Below the pieces are notes generated by a model. That model was given only the letters and a program-made list of their open reading frames with translations, did not search any database and was not told the DNA's origin. Shown piece after piece: positions 26,339 to 35,665 of a stretch of 64,000 nucleotides of DNA. The position numbers were made by a program, and so were the translations under genes. This stretch comes from Tenacibaculum adriaticum (GTDB lineage: Bacteria > Bacteroidota > Bacteroidia > Flavobacteriales > Flavobacteriaceae), in the NCBI RefSeq assembly GCF_008124875.1, contig NZ_VNIA01000002.1, positions 248,001 to 312,000 on the forward strand, given 5' to 3'. Within the stretch, counting starts at the first letter, position 1, and each line of letters opens with the position of its first letter.

Positions 26339-27361
26339 TTATACTTTTTTTATTAAAATTTTTGATGCTTGATTGGTTCGCAAAGCAATGCTTGTTCCTT
26401 TTATTAAAAAGGCTTTAGGGTCGCCTAGCGGATTTAACAAATCTATACTCACATCCGCTCCTTTTACAAAGCCTAAATCTAACAACCTTCTTCGACTGTC
26501 TCCTCTAATTTCTTTAGAAATACCTATAATTTTTGCTGTTTCTCCTGCTTTTAAAATAGATAATCGAGCTAAGTTTTCTTCTACTACAACATCTTTTTCT
26601 AATATAGAAACTGTAATATTACCTGCTATTATAGGTGCTAAGACAAAAGATTCTCCTTCTGAATGAAATACAATTCTAGAGGCATTTTTTTCAACCACAC
26701 GAATTAAAGATCCAATATGAATGTTTTCAGCAAGTATTTGTTTATAAACAATGTCTGGTTTGTCTTTTATATGTATAATTCTACCAATGGTATCAACATT
26801 TAATTCTGAAAGTACATTTCCTTTAATTTTTGCAATTTTACCCGTATTTGTTGGTATAGGGTCTCCATGAGGGTCAAATTGTGGATTTCCAAGTTTAGAT
26901 GCTAAAAGATCTGTCTCATCCTTAGTCAATTCATGTTCTTTTCTTTCTGCTCTTTCATGCCATTCTACTTCATCAAAACCTGTTTTTTCTGCTAAAAATT
27001 TTTCCCACAATCTATGTGCTCTAACAATACGTAATGCATAATCACTTCCAGATTGAGTTAATTTTACCATATCACTTTCTATAGTAACAAGTTCGTGAGT
27101 AGCCATTTTATTTATAGACTCAAGAATTAGATCATCACTATTTTTTAAAGTTCTTACGATATCATTAATGTTTAGATGCTTGTCTGCGTTTTCGTTATGA
27201 TATAACAGTTTTAAAATATCTTCAACAACTATCTTCCCATTTGACTTAGAATTTGCTTTAATGAGCCAAAACCAGCCTTTATTAGGTCTAAACAAAAGAT
27301 ATAGAAATACTGATATAGTAAAAAATATGAGTAATGCAGTTATAGGGTTATATGTATTCAT
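26339..27361 (-). CDS. Membrane-anchored DtxR-like protein fused to FeoA
   Basis: This 340-aa protein starts with one membrane helix (about residues 7-25). A DtxR-like winged helix follows, then the dimerisation/metal region (VRAHRLWEKFLAEKTGF ... HELTKDETDLL ... DPHGDPIP). A FeoA-type SH3 domain ends it (LKAGETAKIIGISKEIRGDS...LLDLGFVKGADVSI, about 265-340). A tethered DtxR is unlikely to be a normal repressor; it may sense metal and control the FeoB pair through its FeoA part. Its ATG overlaps the stop of the DtxR gene upstream (27361). Confidence 0.85.
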   Translation of the reverse strand: MNTYNPITALLIFFTISVFLYLLFRPNKGWFWLIKANSKSNGKIVVEDILKLLYHNENADKHLNINDIVRTLKNSDDLILESINKMATHELVTIESDMVKLTQSGSDYALRIVRAHRLWEKFLAEKTGFDEVEWHERAERKEHELTKDETDLLASKLGNPQFDPHGDPIPTNTGKIAKIKGNVLSELNVDTIGRIIHIKDKPDIVYKQILAENIHIGSLIRVVEKNASRIVFHSEGESFVLAPIIAGNITVSILEKDVVVEENLARLSILKAGETAKIIGISKEIRGDSRRRLLDLGFVKGADVSIDLLNPLGDPKAFLIKGTSIALRTNQASKILIKKV

Positions 27362-28017
27362 CAGTTTTTTATATATAAATTCTTGGCTACACTTTCTGAA
27401 ATAATTAACTCTGTTGAATTATTATCAATTTTAAATGAGTTATCAAAAGGCTCTATTTCAAGCACTTTTATTTTATCTCCAATAGCGATGTTCTTTTTAT
27501 TTAAATATCTTAGAAAATCATCAGAAGAATCCTTTACTCCTACAAAAACACCTTCTTCTTTAATTTTTAAATCAGCAAGTATAACACTGTTTACTTTAAT
27601 GATTTTACCATTCACATTCGGAATTGGGTCCCCATGTGGATCTAATGTCGGATATTCTAAAAAAGCGTCTAATCTATTGGTTAACTTTTCTGACTTTATA
27701 TGTTCTAATTGTTCTGCTATATCATGTACTTCATCCCAAGGAAAATTAAGCTTTTCAACTAAAAAAGTTTCCCAAAGACGATGTTTTCTTATGATTAATA
27801 TTGCTTTCGTTTTCCCTTTTTCTGAAAGTCGAGTTCCTTTATACTTCTTATAAATAACTAGCTTTTTATTAGATAGTTTTTGAAGCATATCTGTAACAGA
27901 AGATGCTTTAGTTTGCATTTTTTCTGCTATAGAATTGGTACTAACTTCTTTCTGAACCAGTTCTTCTAATGAATAAATTTCTTTTAGATAGTTTTCTTCT
28001 GTTTGAGATAGCATCAT
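27361..28017 (-). CDS. DtxR/MntR-family metal-dependent repressor
   Basis: This 218-aa soluble regulator has the DtxR winged helix (EENYLKEIYSLEE ... TNSIAEKMQTKASSVTDMLQKL), the metal-binding dimerisation domain (LIIRKHRLWETFLVEKLNFPWDEVHDIAEQLEHI ... DPHGDPIP) and a C-terminal FeoA-like SH3 domain. It heads the four-gene metal-uptake operon. A 20-bp dyad 28 bases upstream of its start is a good candidate operator, so the operon is probably repressed when metal is plentiful. ATG-ATG start at 28017/28014. Confidence 0.9.
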   Translation of the reverse strand: MMLSQTEENYLKEIYSLEELVQKEVSTNSIAEKMQTKASSVTDMLQKLSNKKLVIYKKYKGTRLSEKGKTKAILIIRKHRLWETFLVEKLNFPWDEVHDIAEQLEHIKSEKLTNRLDAFLEYPTLDPHGDPIPNVNGKIIKVNSVILADLKIKEEGVFVGVKDSSDDFLRYLNKKNIAIGDKIKVLEIEPFDNSFKIDNNSTELIISESVAKNLYIKN

Positions 28018-28044
28018 TATTATTTTTTACAAATTTACAAAATA

Positions 28045-28064
28045 TTTTTAGACTTATCTAAAAA
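28045..28064. promoter_or_regulatory. Candidate DtxR/MntR operator
   Basis: TTTTTAGA-N4-TCTAAAAA is a dyad with 8-base perfect arms between the divergent DtxR operon and DUF2721 gene. Arm length and spacing fit DtxR/MntR boxes. Confidence 0.6.
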
Positions 28065-28144
28065 CATTAATATAACAATCTTTAAATCAGATTAGATTTG
28101 TTTATACTTTTTATATATTTTAGTAATAGCTTAGAAATATATTG

Positions 28145-28594
28145 ATGAACGAAACAATAATTGAAATAATTAAAGGAATGCTGGCTCCCGGTATTATGAT
28201 TTCTGCATGTGGTCTTTTATTATTGGGAATGAATAACAAATATTCATTAGTTGCTAATCGTATAAGGACATTAAACAATGAGATCAGGGAATTAGATAAA
28301 AATAATAATGAGAGAAAGGATAGTATTTTAGTACAATTACGTTTACTTATTGAAAGAATTAGAATTATTAGAAACGCAGTATGGTTTTATACCGTTGGTA
28401 TTGCTATGTTTATTTTTTCAACTTTTTTTTTAGGAATTTATTTTATTAACGGAAAAGCATTTTTACCTTCTGTAATGGCCTTAATCATATTTATTATTGG
28501 ACTTTTTTCGGTATTCTGCGGTGTTTTTTATGCTGCAAAAGAAGTACGATTGGGCTATAAAATCCTTCAGATTGAGACAAAGAATATTAATTAA
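28145..28594 (+). CDS. DUF2721 membrane protein
   Basis: This 149-aa protein has an N-terminal hydrophobic helix with ML-x-P-x-I-x-I-S-A-C-G-L-L-L-L-G, then a charged coiled segment (NRIRTLNNEIRELDKNNNERKDS), then two more membrane helices. This is the DUF2721 layout. Function is unknown. It uses the ATG at 28145. It is divergent from the DtxR operon, shares the intergenic operator region, and converges on pstB with only 4 bases between stops. Confidence 0.75.
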   Translation: MNETIIEIIKGMLAPGIMISACGLLLLGMNNKYSLVANRIRTLNNEIRELDKNNNERKDSILVQLRLLIERIRIIRNAVWFYTVGIAMFIFSTFFLGIYFINGKAFLPSVMALIIFIIGLFSVFCGVFYAAKEVRLGYKILQIETKNIN

Positions 28595-28598
28595 TTTT

Positions 28599-29351
28599 TT
28601 AACCGAACTCACCACTCACATACTGTTTAGCTAGCTCATGTTTAGGGTGTTTAAAAAAGTGTTTAGTATCGCTAAACTCTATTAAATCTCCTAAATACAA
28701 CATCGCAATTTTATCTGAAATGCGTTGTGCCTGCTGCATATTATGTGTAACGATAATAATAGTGTACTCTTTTTTGAGTTTAACGATCAGTTTTTCAATG
28801 TTTTGAGTTGCAATAGGATCTAATGCAGATGTTGGTTCATCCATTAAAATGACTTCCGGTGAAATAGCAATACAACGAGCAATGCATAATCGTTGTTGTT
28901 GCCCACCAGAAAGGGATAAGGCAGATTCTGATAATTTATCTTTTACTTCATCCCATAAAAAAGCATCTTCTAAACTTTTTTTTATTTTCTTTCTTATCTT
29001 TTTTTTGTCCTTAAGCCCATTGATTTTAAGTCCGAATTCAATATTGTGGGCAATGGACTTTGGAAAAGGGTTTGGTTTTTGAAACACCATCCCAATGCGC
29101 TGTCTTATATTATTAACATCTTGTTTTTTATCATATATATTTTCTCCATCTAAAATAATAGAGCCTTTAATTGTTGCATTATCATTATGATCGTGCATAC
29201 GATTGATGCATCTCAATAATGTGGATTTACCACAACCAGAAGGACCAATTAACGCGACTATAGAATTCGGTTTTACTTCAAAACTAATGTCATTTAACAC
29301 TTGCTTTGACCCAAATTTGAGCGAAATATTCTGGATTTTTAATTTAGACAT
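28599..29351 (-). CDS. pstB: Phosphate ABC transporter ATP-binding protein
   Basis: This 250-aa ABC ATPase has Walker A GPSGCGKST, signature LSGGQQQRLCIARC, Walker B VILMDEPTSALDP and the H-loop IIVTHNMQQAQRI. The PstB-specific segment INRMHD is present. It is the last gene of pstSCAB. In many bacteria phoU follows; here the next gene is an unrelated convergent one. Confidence 0.95.
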   Translation of the reverse strand: MSKLKIQNISLKFGSKQVLNDISFEVKPNSIVALIGPSGCGKSTLLRCINRMHDHNDNATIKGSIILDGENIYDKKQDVNNIRQRIGMVFQKPNPFPKSIAHNIEFGLKINGLKDKKKIRKKIKKSLEDAFLWDEVKDKLSESALSLSGGQQQRLCIARCIAISPEVILMDEPTSALDPIATQNIEKLIVKLKKEYTIIIVTHNMQQAQRISDKIAMLYLGDLIEFSDTKHFFKHPKHELAKQYVSGEFG

Positions 29352-29360
29352 ATACCCTAT

Positions 29361-30212
29361 TTAAAATTGTTTTCTGTATTTAGCACGAATTATGAAAGCT
29401 ACCAAGTTTAATACAAACACTAAAATTAATAATACCAATGCAGTACCATAAGCCAATGGACGAACTCCTTCTATATTGTGATGTTGCGTTGAAAGAATAA
29501 ACAAATGATATGGTAAAGCCATAAATTCATCAAATAGTGATGTTGGTAAAAACCGCTGGTAAAAGAACACACCTGTAAATAAAATGGGAGCTGTTTCTCC
29601 TGTTGCTCTGGATAGTGCTAAGATGATTCCTGTAATAATTCCAGACATTGAAGCAGGTACTATAATTTTAAAAATAGTTTCCCATTTTGTAGCTCCTAAA
29701 GCCAAAGCACCTTCTTTAATGTTTTCCGGAACCGTTTTTAGTGCTTCTTCTGTTGCCGTTATAATATAAGGTAATGATAAAAGTCCTAGCGTTAACCCAG
29801 ATGCCAACAATGATGTACCCATTCTAAAGGCTTGAACAAATAAGGCTACCCCAAACAACCCATAGACTATTGATGGTACACCTGCTAAATTACGAATAGA
29901 TGAACGTATGATACGTGTAAACCAAGTGTTTTTGGCATATTCGTTTAAATAAATTGCTGTTGAAATACCTAATGGAATCGAAAAGATCGCCGTGATTAAT
30001 GTAACAAACGTTGTGCCTACTATAGCCGGAAAAATACCACCTTCAGTCATTCCTTTTCTGGGATAATCGAAGATGAAATCAAAACTCAAAACCGAAATCC
30101 CTTTAGAGAAAATATCTATTAGAATAACACCTAAAGTACTTACACTTAAAATTGTACAAAACAACACAAATAGAAAACCTAAGCTATAATATACTTTTTT
30201 AGTTGTTTTCAT
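29361..30212 (-). CDS. pstA: Phosphate ABC transporter permease PstA
   Basis: This 283-aa protein has six membrane helices and the permease EAA-type loop LALGATKWETIFKIIVPASMSGIITG. The N-terminal FDFIFDYPRKGMTEGGIFPAIVGT is characteristic of PstA. The start overlaps the pstC stop by 4 bases (30209-30212), so translation is coupled. Confidence 0.95.
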   Translation of the reverse strand: MKTTKKVYYSLGFLFVLFCTILSVSTLGVILIDIFSKGISVLSFDFIFDYPRKGMTEGGIFPAIVGTTFVTLITAIFSIPLGISTAIYLNEYAKNTWFTRIIRSSIRNLAGVPSIVYGLFGVALFVQAFRMGTSLLASGLTLGLLSLPYIITATEEALKTVPENIKEGALALGATKWETIFKIIVPASMSGIITGIILALSRATGETAPILFTGVFFYQRFLPTSLFDEFMALPYHLFILSTQHHNIEGVRPLAYGTALVLLILVFVLNLVAFIIRAKYRKQF

Positions 30213-31084
30213 TTTACTTTAAATCGTTGCGTGATGATATCGGCTAATACATTAATTACCAATGTGATTAAAAAGAGGATAACTCCTAAAGCAAATAAAC
30301 TGTAATAATGTATTGTATTATATGGTACTTCACCCATTTCAATGGCTATAGTAGCTGTTAAGGGTTGCACCGAACTGAATATACCTTTAGGCATCGCTAA
30401 AGCATTTCCTGTAGCCATTAAAACAGCCATTGTCTCACCTATAACTCGCCCCATTCCTAACATAATAGCCGCTATGATTCCAGAGGATCCTGAAGGAATA
30501 ATTACTTTTACCAACGTTTCCCATCTATTTGCTCCTAAAGCTAAAGAAGCTTCTTTATAGGTCTTAGGTACTGCATACATTGCATCTTCAGAAATGGAAA
30601 TAATTGTTGGCAAAGCCATTACAGCCAGAAGTATGGCTCCATTTAAAGCATTCAATCCGTTTGAGGAGCCAAACAATTTTGCCAGAAAAGGTCCAACGAG
30701 AACAATACCTAAAAAACCGATAGTAACTGATGGAATAGCAGCAAGCATTTCAATAGCTGGTTTTAAAATAGAAGCCACTTTAGTTGAAGCAAACTCTACA
30801 AGATATGCAGCTGCTCCTACTCCAATTGGTACAGCAATAAGCATTGCTAAAAAGGTAACTAAAATGGAACTTGCGACCATTGATAAAATACCATATTCAG
30901 GTTTATCATAGGCACTTGGTGACCAACTTGAAGAGGTGAAGAACTCTGTTAAGCTAACTTCTTTAAATGCCCAAATACCATTGAACACCAACATAAAAAA
31001 AATTCCAAACAAGATAATAACGGCTAAAAATCCTGAAATACGAAATAGAATTATAAAAATACTATCAACACGATTTCTGTTCAT
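30209..31084 (-). CDS. pstC: Phosphate ABC transporter permease PstC
   Basis: This 291-aa permease carries the PstC signatures SSWSPSAYDKPEYGILSMV near residue 47 and LALGANRWETLVKVIIPSGSSGIIAA in the cytoplasmic loop, with six membrane helices. It is coupled to pstA and starts 1 base after the pstS stop region. Confidence 0.95.
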   Translation of the reverse strand: MNRNRVDSIFIILFRISGFLAVIILFGIFFMLVFNGIWAFKEVSLTEFFTSSSWSPSAYDKPEYGILSMVASSILVTFLAMLIAVPIGVGAAAYLVEFASTKVASILKPAIEMLAAIPSVTIGFLGIVLVGPFLAKLFGSSNGLNALNGAILLAVMALPTIISISEDAMYAVPKTYKEASLALGANRWETLVKVIIPSGSSGIIAAIMLGMGRVIGETMAVLMATGNALAMPKGIFSSVQPLTATIAIEMGEVPYNTIHYYSLFALGVILFLITLVINVLADIITQRFKVK

Positions 31085-31085
31085 T

Positions 31086-31961
31086 TTATAAACATTTATT
31101 ATTTATAGTTTTATTTGCTTCAGTAATTGGAAAATATCCATTTTTACTAATAATTTTTTGTCCTTCAGCACTTAATTCATACACTATAAAGTTTTTGAGT
31201 TCATCGGTTGGTTTGCCATCTAAATATTGATATAAAGGTCTTACAATTGGATAAGTCCCGTTATGAATATTATCAGAATTCACAGGTGTAATGGCTTTAT
31301 GTTGATTGTCTGTATAAATTTTTAGAACTTTAATTCCATCAATAACTTGACCTCCTTCATTGATGATATATCCAATCCCAACATATCCTATCCCCGCTAC
31401 ATCATTTTTAATATTTTCGATAATTTGAGACGTTCCGTTCATTTGTTTCATATGTAAAGAATAATCACCTTTAAGTATGTGTTCTTGAATGAATGAATAT
31501 GTTCCGGAATTACTTTGTCTACCATACAAAGAAATTTCTTGATCTTTTCCTCCTATTATAGACCAATTAGTAATTTTTCCTGTATAGATCTCTTGAGCTT
31601 GAGTTAAGGACAAACTATCAATTACTGAAGATTCATTAACTATAAATGATAAAGCATCTACAGCAAAAATAATAGGTGTGACATCTACATTTCGTTCTTT
31701 AGCAAGCTTAATTTCAATAGGTTTAAACGCCCGTGAAGAGTTGGCAATATCTGTTTTTTTATTAATGAGCGCAGCAATACCAGTTCCTGAACCTCCTCCT
31801 GTAACCGCTATAGAAACATCAGGATGTGTACTCATATATGATTCTGCCAACATTAGTACCAAATTAACCTCGGTATCTGATCCTCTAACCACAATGGTTT
31901 TAATATTACGCTTTTGGCATCCTAAACAACATAATACTATAAAAATCCAAAATTGTTTCAT
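31086..31961 (-). CDS. pstS: Phosphate-binding lipoprotein PstS
   Basis: This 291-aa protein has a lipoprotein signal (lipobox CLGC, Cys16). The substrate-binding fold shows VRGSDTEVNLVLMLAE, AVTGGGSGTGIAAL and the typical SGTYSFIQEHIL. It is lipid-anchored and captures phosphate for PstCAB. It is the first gene of the operon. I saw no clear Pho box upstream, although flavobacterial Pho boxes are poorly known to me. Confidence 0.93.
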   Translation of the reverse strand: MKQFWIFIVLCCLGCQKRNIKTIVVRGSDTEVNLVLMLAESYMSTHPDVSIAVTGGGSGTGIAALINKKTDIANSSRAFKPIEIKLAKERNVDVTPIIFAVDALSFIVNESSVIDSLSLTQAQEIYTGKITNWSIIGGKDQEISLYGRQSNSGTYSFIQEHILKGDYSLHMKQMNGTSQIIENIKNDVAGIGYVGIGYIINEGGQVIDGIKVLKIYTDNQHKAITPVNSDNIHNGTYPIVRPLYQYLDGKPTDELKNFIVYELSAEGQKIISKNGYFPITEANKTINNKCL

Positions 31962-32062
31962 TTATACGTATATAAATACTAAATATACCGCTTGGATTAT
32001 AAGCTAAAGTTAAATGTATTTAAAGTAAATGTTAAATACCCGCTTTTATTACCCATAAAAAA

Positions 32063-32089
32063 ACTAGCATACTTGTTTTGTATGCTAGT
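32063..32089 (-). terminator. Terminator of the old-yellow-enzyme/alcohol dehydrogenase operon
   Basis: Stem ACTAGCATAC (32063-32072) pairs with GTATGCTAGT (32080-32089), flanked by A and T runs of seven or more bases. It lies 27 bases after the alcohol dehydrogenase stop codon. Confidence 0.8.
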
Positions 32090-32115
32090 TTTTTTTAGTG
32101 TATGTATCAAAAATT

Positions 32116-33174
32116 CTAATTCTTAAGAGATGCCATATCAATTACAAAACGATATTTTACATCCGAACTGGTAACTCGATCATAAGCCTTGTTAATATCT
32201 TCCATATTAATAAGCTCTATATCTGAAACAATATTATGTTTTCCGCAAAAATCTAACATTTCTTGGGTTTCTTTAATACCTCCAATTAAAGAACCAGCAA
32301 TACGCTTACGGCCCATAATAATACCTCCTCCATGAAAAGGCTTTAAAGGTTCTACTGCTCCAACCAATACCATAGTAGCGTCTATTTTTAACAACCCAAT
32401 ATAAGGATCCATTTCATGACCTACAGGAATTGTATTGAGTATAAAATCAAAACTCCCTCGGTGTTTCGCCATATCCTCTTGGTTTTTAGAGACTAACACT
32501 TCATGTGCACCTAACGTTTTAGCATCTCTACCTTTATCTGGAGAAGTAGTTATCATCACTACATGAGCACCCAAAGCATTAGCAAACTTAACCCCCATGT
32601 GTCCTAATCCGCCAAGACCAACAATCCCTACTTTATCTCCTTTTTTAACGTTCCAATGACGTAAAGGAGACCACGTAGTAATACCTGCACATAATAAAGG
32701 TGCTGCTGCAGCTGCATCTATGTTTTCAGGTACTTTTAAAACAAATTGTTGATCTACTACTATATCTGTAGAATATCCACCGTAAGTTTGTTGTTTTGGC
32801 ATGTGTTTATCTGCACTATTATAGGTAAATGTGGCTCCATTTTCACAAAACTGTTCTAAATTGTTTTTACAAGATGAACACGTATGACAAGAATCTACCA
32901 AACATCCTACACCTACAATATCTCCTACTTTGTAATTTTTTACATGAGCACCAACTTTGGTGACTCTTCCAATGATTTCATGGCCAGGAACCACAGGGTA
33001 TACAGAACCTTTCCAATCGTTTCTAACGGTATGGATATCACTATGACAAACGCCACAATAGTCAATTTCTATTTTTACATCTTCTTGCCCAACACTTCTT
33101 CGTTCAATATCTAAAGGTTTTAAATCTTTATTTGACGCTAAAGATCCATAGGCTTTTATAATTGTTTTTTGCAT
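32116..33174 (-). CDS. Zinc-dependent NAD(P) alcohol dehydrogenase (cinnamyl-alcohol/YahK type)
   Basis: This 352-aa medium-chain dehydrogenase has the catalytic zinc site CGVCHSDIHT with GHE, the structural zinc loop with four cysteines (DSCHTCSSCKNNLEQFC), and the Rossmann motif GLGGLGHMGVKFA. It reduces aldehydes, probably with NADPH like YahK. It is the last gene of the operon with old yellow enzyme, dienelactone hydrolase and OsmC, which looks like a detoxification set for electrophilic carbonyls and peroxides. Confidence 0.9.
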   Translation of the reverse strand: MQKTIIKAYGSLASNKDLKPLDIERRSVGQEDVKIEIDYCGVCHSDIHTVRNDWKGSVYPVVPGHEIIGRVTKVGAHVKNYKVGDIVGVGCLVDSCHTCSSCKNNLEQFCENGATFTYNSADKHMPKQQTYGGYSTDIVVDQQFVLKVPENIDAAAAAPLLCAGITTWSPLRHWNVKKGDKVGIVGLGGLGHMGVKFANALGAHVVMITTSPDKGRDAKTLGAHEVLVSKNQEDMAKHRGSFDFILNTIPVGHEMDPYIGLLKIDATMVLVGAVEPLKPFHGGGIIMGRKRIAGSLIGGIKETQEMLDFCGKHNIVSDIELINMEDINKAYDRVTSSDVKYRFVIDMASLKN

Positions 33175-33181
33175 GTTTTTA

Positions 33182-33604
33182 TTAATTAGTTAAAGTTACT
33201 TTTAATTCAATTTCCGTATTTAATAACTTAGAAATTGGACAAATTTCTTTTGCTTTATGTGCTATTTGTTGAAATTTTTCAGCATCTATTTCTGGTATAT
33301 TTCCTTCTAAATTTAAAGTGATATTTGTAATACTTCCATCTTGAAAAGTCACTGTGGCGCTTACATCTAAAGATTTTGGGGTAAAGTTTTCTTCACCTAA
33401 TAAAAAACTTAATTGCATTGCAAAGCAACCCGCATGTGCTGCTCCCACTAACTCTTCTGGATTGGTGCCTTTTTTACCATCTTCAAATCGTGTATGAAAC
33501 GAATAAGCCGTATTATTAAGTACTTTGCTTGCTGTTGTTAATATTCCTTTACCCTCTTTCCCGCTACCTTTCCACTGAGCATTAGCGTGTCTTGTAAATT
33601 TCAT
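33182..33604 (-). CDS. OsmC-family organic hydroperoxide reductase
   Basis: This 140-aa protein has the OsmC fold, with N-terminal A-x-W-x-G-S-G-K-E-G-K-G and the catalytic cysteine in ELVGAAHAGCFAMQLSF; the second cysteine is in KEICPISKLL. OsmC enzymes reduce organic peroxides with thiols. It lies between the dehydrogenase and hydrolase genes with short gaps. Confidence 0.92.
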   Translation of the reverse strand: MKFTRHANAQWKGSGKEGKGILTTASKVLNNTAYSFHTRFEDGKKGTNPEELVGAAHAGCFAMQLSFLLGEENFTPKSLDVSATVTFQDGSITNITLNLEGNIPEIDAEKFQQIAHKAKEICPISKLLNTEIELKVTLTN

Positions 33605-33615
33605 AATTGCTAGTT

Positions 33616-34458
33616 TTATTTGTTAAATGTTTCGCTTAATAAGTCTTGTAGTTCCTGCCATGATTTGGCATCAGCTTCAGCGTTATATTCTAAAGGTAAA
33701 TTAAATTTTTTACCCAACGCAGTTGCATCTTTACTGGTATAAGCATGTTTTGCTCCTTCATAAGTTACATATTTATAATCTGCATGAATGCTATCCATCA
33801 TATGTTTAAAATTAACGACAGATTCTGGTGAAACAAAAGGATCTGCTGCTCCATTAGCTACTAATACCTTTGCTTTTAATTTATCGTTTGGCATAATAGG
33901 TAATTGTACACCACTGTGAAAAGCTGCAACAGCCGCTAAATCTTCACCAGCGTTTGCCATTGTTAGAACCACACTCCCTCCAAAACAATAGCCGATAGCT
34001 GCTATTTTATCTTTGTTTACCGAGGGATGATTTTTTAAGACTTTTATAGCTGCATCAAAACGAGCTTTTGCTTCGCTGATATTTTTCATTACCATACCTG
34101 AAAATTTACCTGCATCTGCTGGATGTGCCGCTTGTTTTCCATCACCATACATATCAACAGCAATTGCGGTATAACCAAGTTCTGCAAGCATATTGGCCCT
34201 TTTACGTGTGTAATCATTATGTCCCCACCACTCGTGTACTACAAGAATACCAGGACGTTTTTTATCTAGGTTTTTATTATAGACGATATACCCTTTCATT
34301 TGTGTACTATCCGTACTATAATGAACTTCTTTTCCTTCCAATTCAATAGCTGTGATTTTAGAAACTTCAGTTGTATCAGATTTTTTAGATTGTTCTTTAC
34401 AAGCTATAAATAATATAGTAAAGACTAATACTGCTAGTGTTAATGTTAGTTTTTTCAT
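33616..34458 (-). CDS. Dienelactone hydrolase-family lipoprotein
   Basis: This 280-aa protein starts with a lipoprotein signal (LFIAC, Cys20). The alpha/beta hydrolase domain has VHEWWGHNDYTRKRA, AIGYCFGGSV (Cys nucleophile in G-x-C-x-G, as in dienelactone hydrolase) and a C-terminal H in AKHAYTS. It is a secreted, lipid-anchored hydrolase of unknown substrate. The gene starts 4 bases after the old yellow enzyme stop. Confidence 0.88.
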   Translation of the reverse strand: MKKLTLTLAVLVFTILFIACKEQSKKSDTTEVSKITAIELEGKEVHYSTDSTQMKGYIVYNKNLDKKRPGILVVHEWWGHNDYTRKRANMLAELGYTAIAVDMYGDGKQAAHPADAGKFSGMVMKNISEAKARFDAAIKVLKNHPSVNKDKIAAIGYCFGGSVVLTMANAGEDLAAVAAFHSGVQLPIMPNDKLKAKVLVANGAADPFVSPESVVNFKHMMDSIHADYKYVTYEGAKHAYTSKDATALGKKFNLPLEYNAEADAKSWQELQDLLSETFNK

Positions 34459-34461
34459 AAG

Positions 34462-35580
34462 TTATTTATTTTGATTAGACATTTTGTTTTTACCTAATTT
34501 CGGGTAATCTGTATATCCTTTTGTACCTGTGGTGTAAAAAGTATTATTATCCCAAGCTGCTAATTCAAGATTATTTTCAAAGCGTTCTACCAAATCAGGA
34601 TTAGAAATATAAGGTTTCCCAAAAGCTACTAAGTCTGCTTCTCCGGAGGCAATTACCTTATTTCCTTTTTCTTGATCAAAAGCTGAATTAATTATTAAAG
34701 TTCCTTTGTATAAAGGTCTGAAATGTTTTGCGATATCGGTAACCGCATAAGGAATATTTGAAACATCTGTAAACGGTTCTGATAAATGGATATACGCTAA
34801 ATCGTAATCGTTTATTTTTTTTATGATGTATTCAAATGTCGGTATAGTCTCTTCATCCATCGTTATTCCGAAAACACCATTCAGAGAAGGATTAAATCTA
34901 GCTCCTATTTTTTGCTCTGGTATAACTTGTTTTATGGCGTCTAGTACTTCAAAGAAAAAACGCGCTCTGTTTTCTATACTACCACCATATTTGTCTTTTC
35001 TAGTATTAGAAGTTTTGTTGAAAAATTGATGAAATAAATAGCCGTTGGAAGAATGTATTTCTACACCATCAAAACCTGCTTTTACTGCATTTGCTGCAGC
35101 ATTTTTAAAATCTTTAATTGTAGTTTTAATATCTTCTGAAGTCATTGCTTCTGGCGCAACGGTATCCTTAAAACCTTGAGGTGTGTAAGACTGTGCATTA
35201 GGGTTAATTGCAGATGGTGCCAATGGCAATTTACCATTATGAAAATCTGGATGAGACATTCTTCCTACATGCCATAATTGGATGAAAATTTTCCCACCCT
35301 TATCATGTACTCGTTTTGTTACTTTTTTCCAACCTTCTACTTGTGCTTCAGAATAAATGCCTGGAGTATTAATATATCCAACAGCTCTTTCAGATACTTG
35401 TGATCCTTCTGTAATAATTAATCCAGCAGATGCTCGTTGTTCATAATACAAACCTTGAAGGTCATCGGTTGGTATATTACCTTCATTGTTCGCTCTACTT
35501 CTAGTCATAGGCGCCATAACAACTCTATTTTTTAGGTTTAAGTTTTTATGGTATGGCTCTAATAATGGTTGCTTGCTCAT
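34462..35580 (-). CDS. Old yellow enzyme family alkene reductase
   Basis: This 372-aa FMN-dependent TIM barrel has NRVVMAPMTRSRA at the N-terminus, QLWHVGRMSHPD, the active-site GFDGVEIHSSNGYLFHQF (His-Ser-Asn), and DKYGGSIENRARF. It reduces activated C=C bonds and nitro compounds (NemA-like). It heads a four-gene operon. Sixty-one bases upstream is TTGAC-N4-ATCAA, with a perfect TAAATTTG -7 element 22 bases after it, so activation by a Crp/Fnr protein is very likely. Confidence 0.92.
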   Translation of the reverse strand: MSKQPLLEPYHKNLNLKNRVVMAPMTRSRANNEGNIPTDDLQGLYYEQRASAGLIITEGSQVSERAVGYINTPGIYSEAQVEGWKKVTKRVHDKGGKIFIQLWHVGRMSHPDFHNGKLPLAPSAINPNAQSYTPQGFKDTVAPEAMTSEDIKTTIKDFKNAAANAVKAGFDGVEIHSSNGYLFHQFFNKTSNTRKDKYGGSIENRARFFFEVLDAIKQVIPEQKIGARFNPSLNGVFGITMDEETIPTFEYIIKKINDYDLAYIHLSEPFTDVSNIPYAVTDIAKHFRPLYKGTLIINSAFDQEKGNKVIASGEADLVAFGKPYISNPDLVERFENNLELAAWDNNTFYTTGTKGYTDYPKLGKNKMSNQNK

Positions 35581-35640
35581 AGGGTGTTTTTTTTTGATTA
35601 ATAATTACTACAAATTTACACCATAGTTGTATCAAAAATA

Positions 35641-35654
35641 TTGACCTATATCAA
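35641..35654 (-). promoter_or_regulatory. Crp/Fnr box of the old yellow enzyme operon
   Basis: TTGAC-CTAT-ATCAA is close to the classical FNR box (TTGAT-N4-ATCAA). TAAATTTG, a perfect -7 element, starts 22 bases downstream on the minus strand, which is class II activator spacing. Confidence 0.7.
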
Positions 35655-35665
35655 GATGAATTTTA

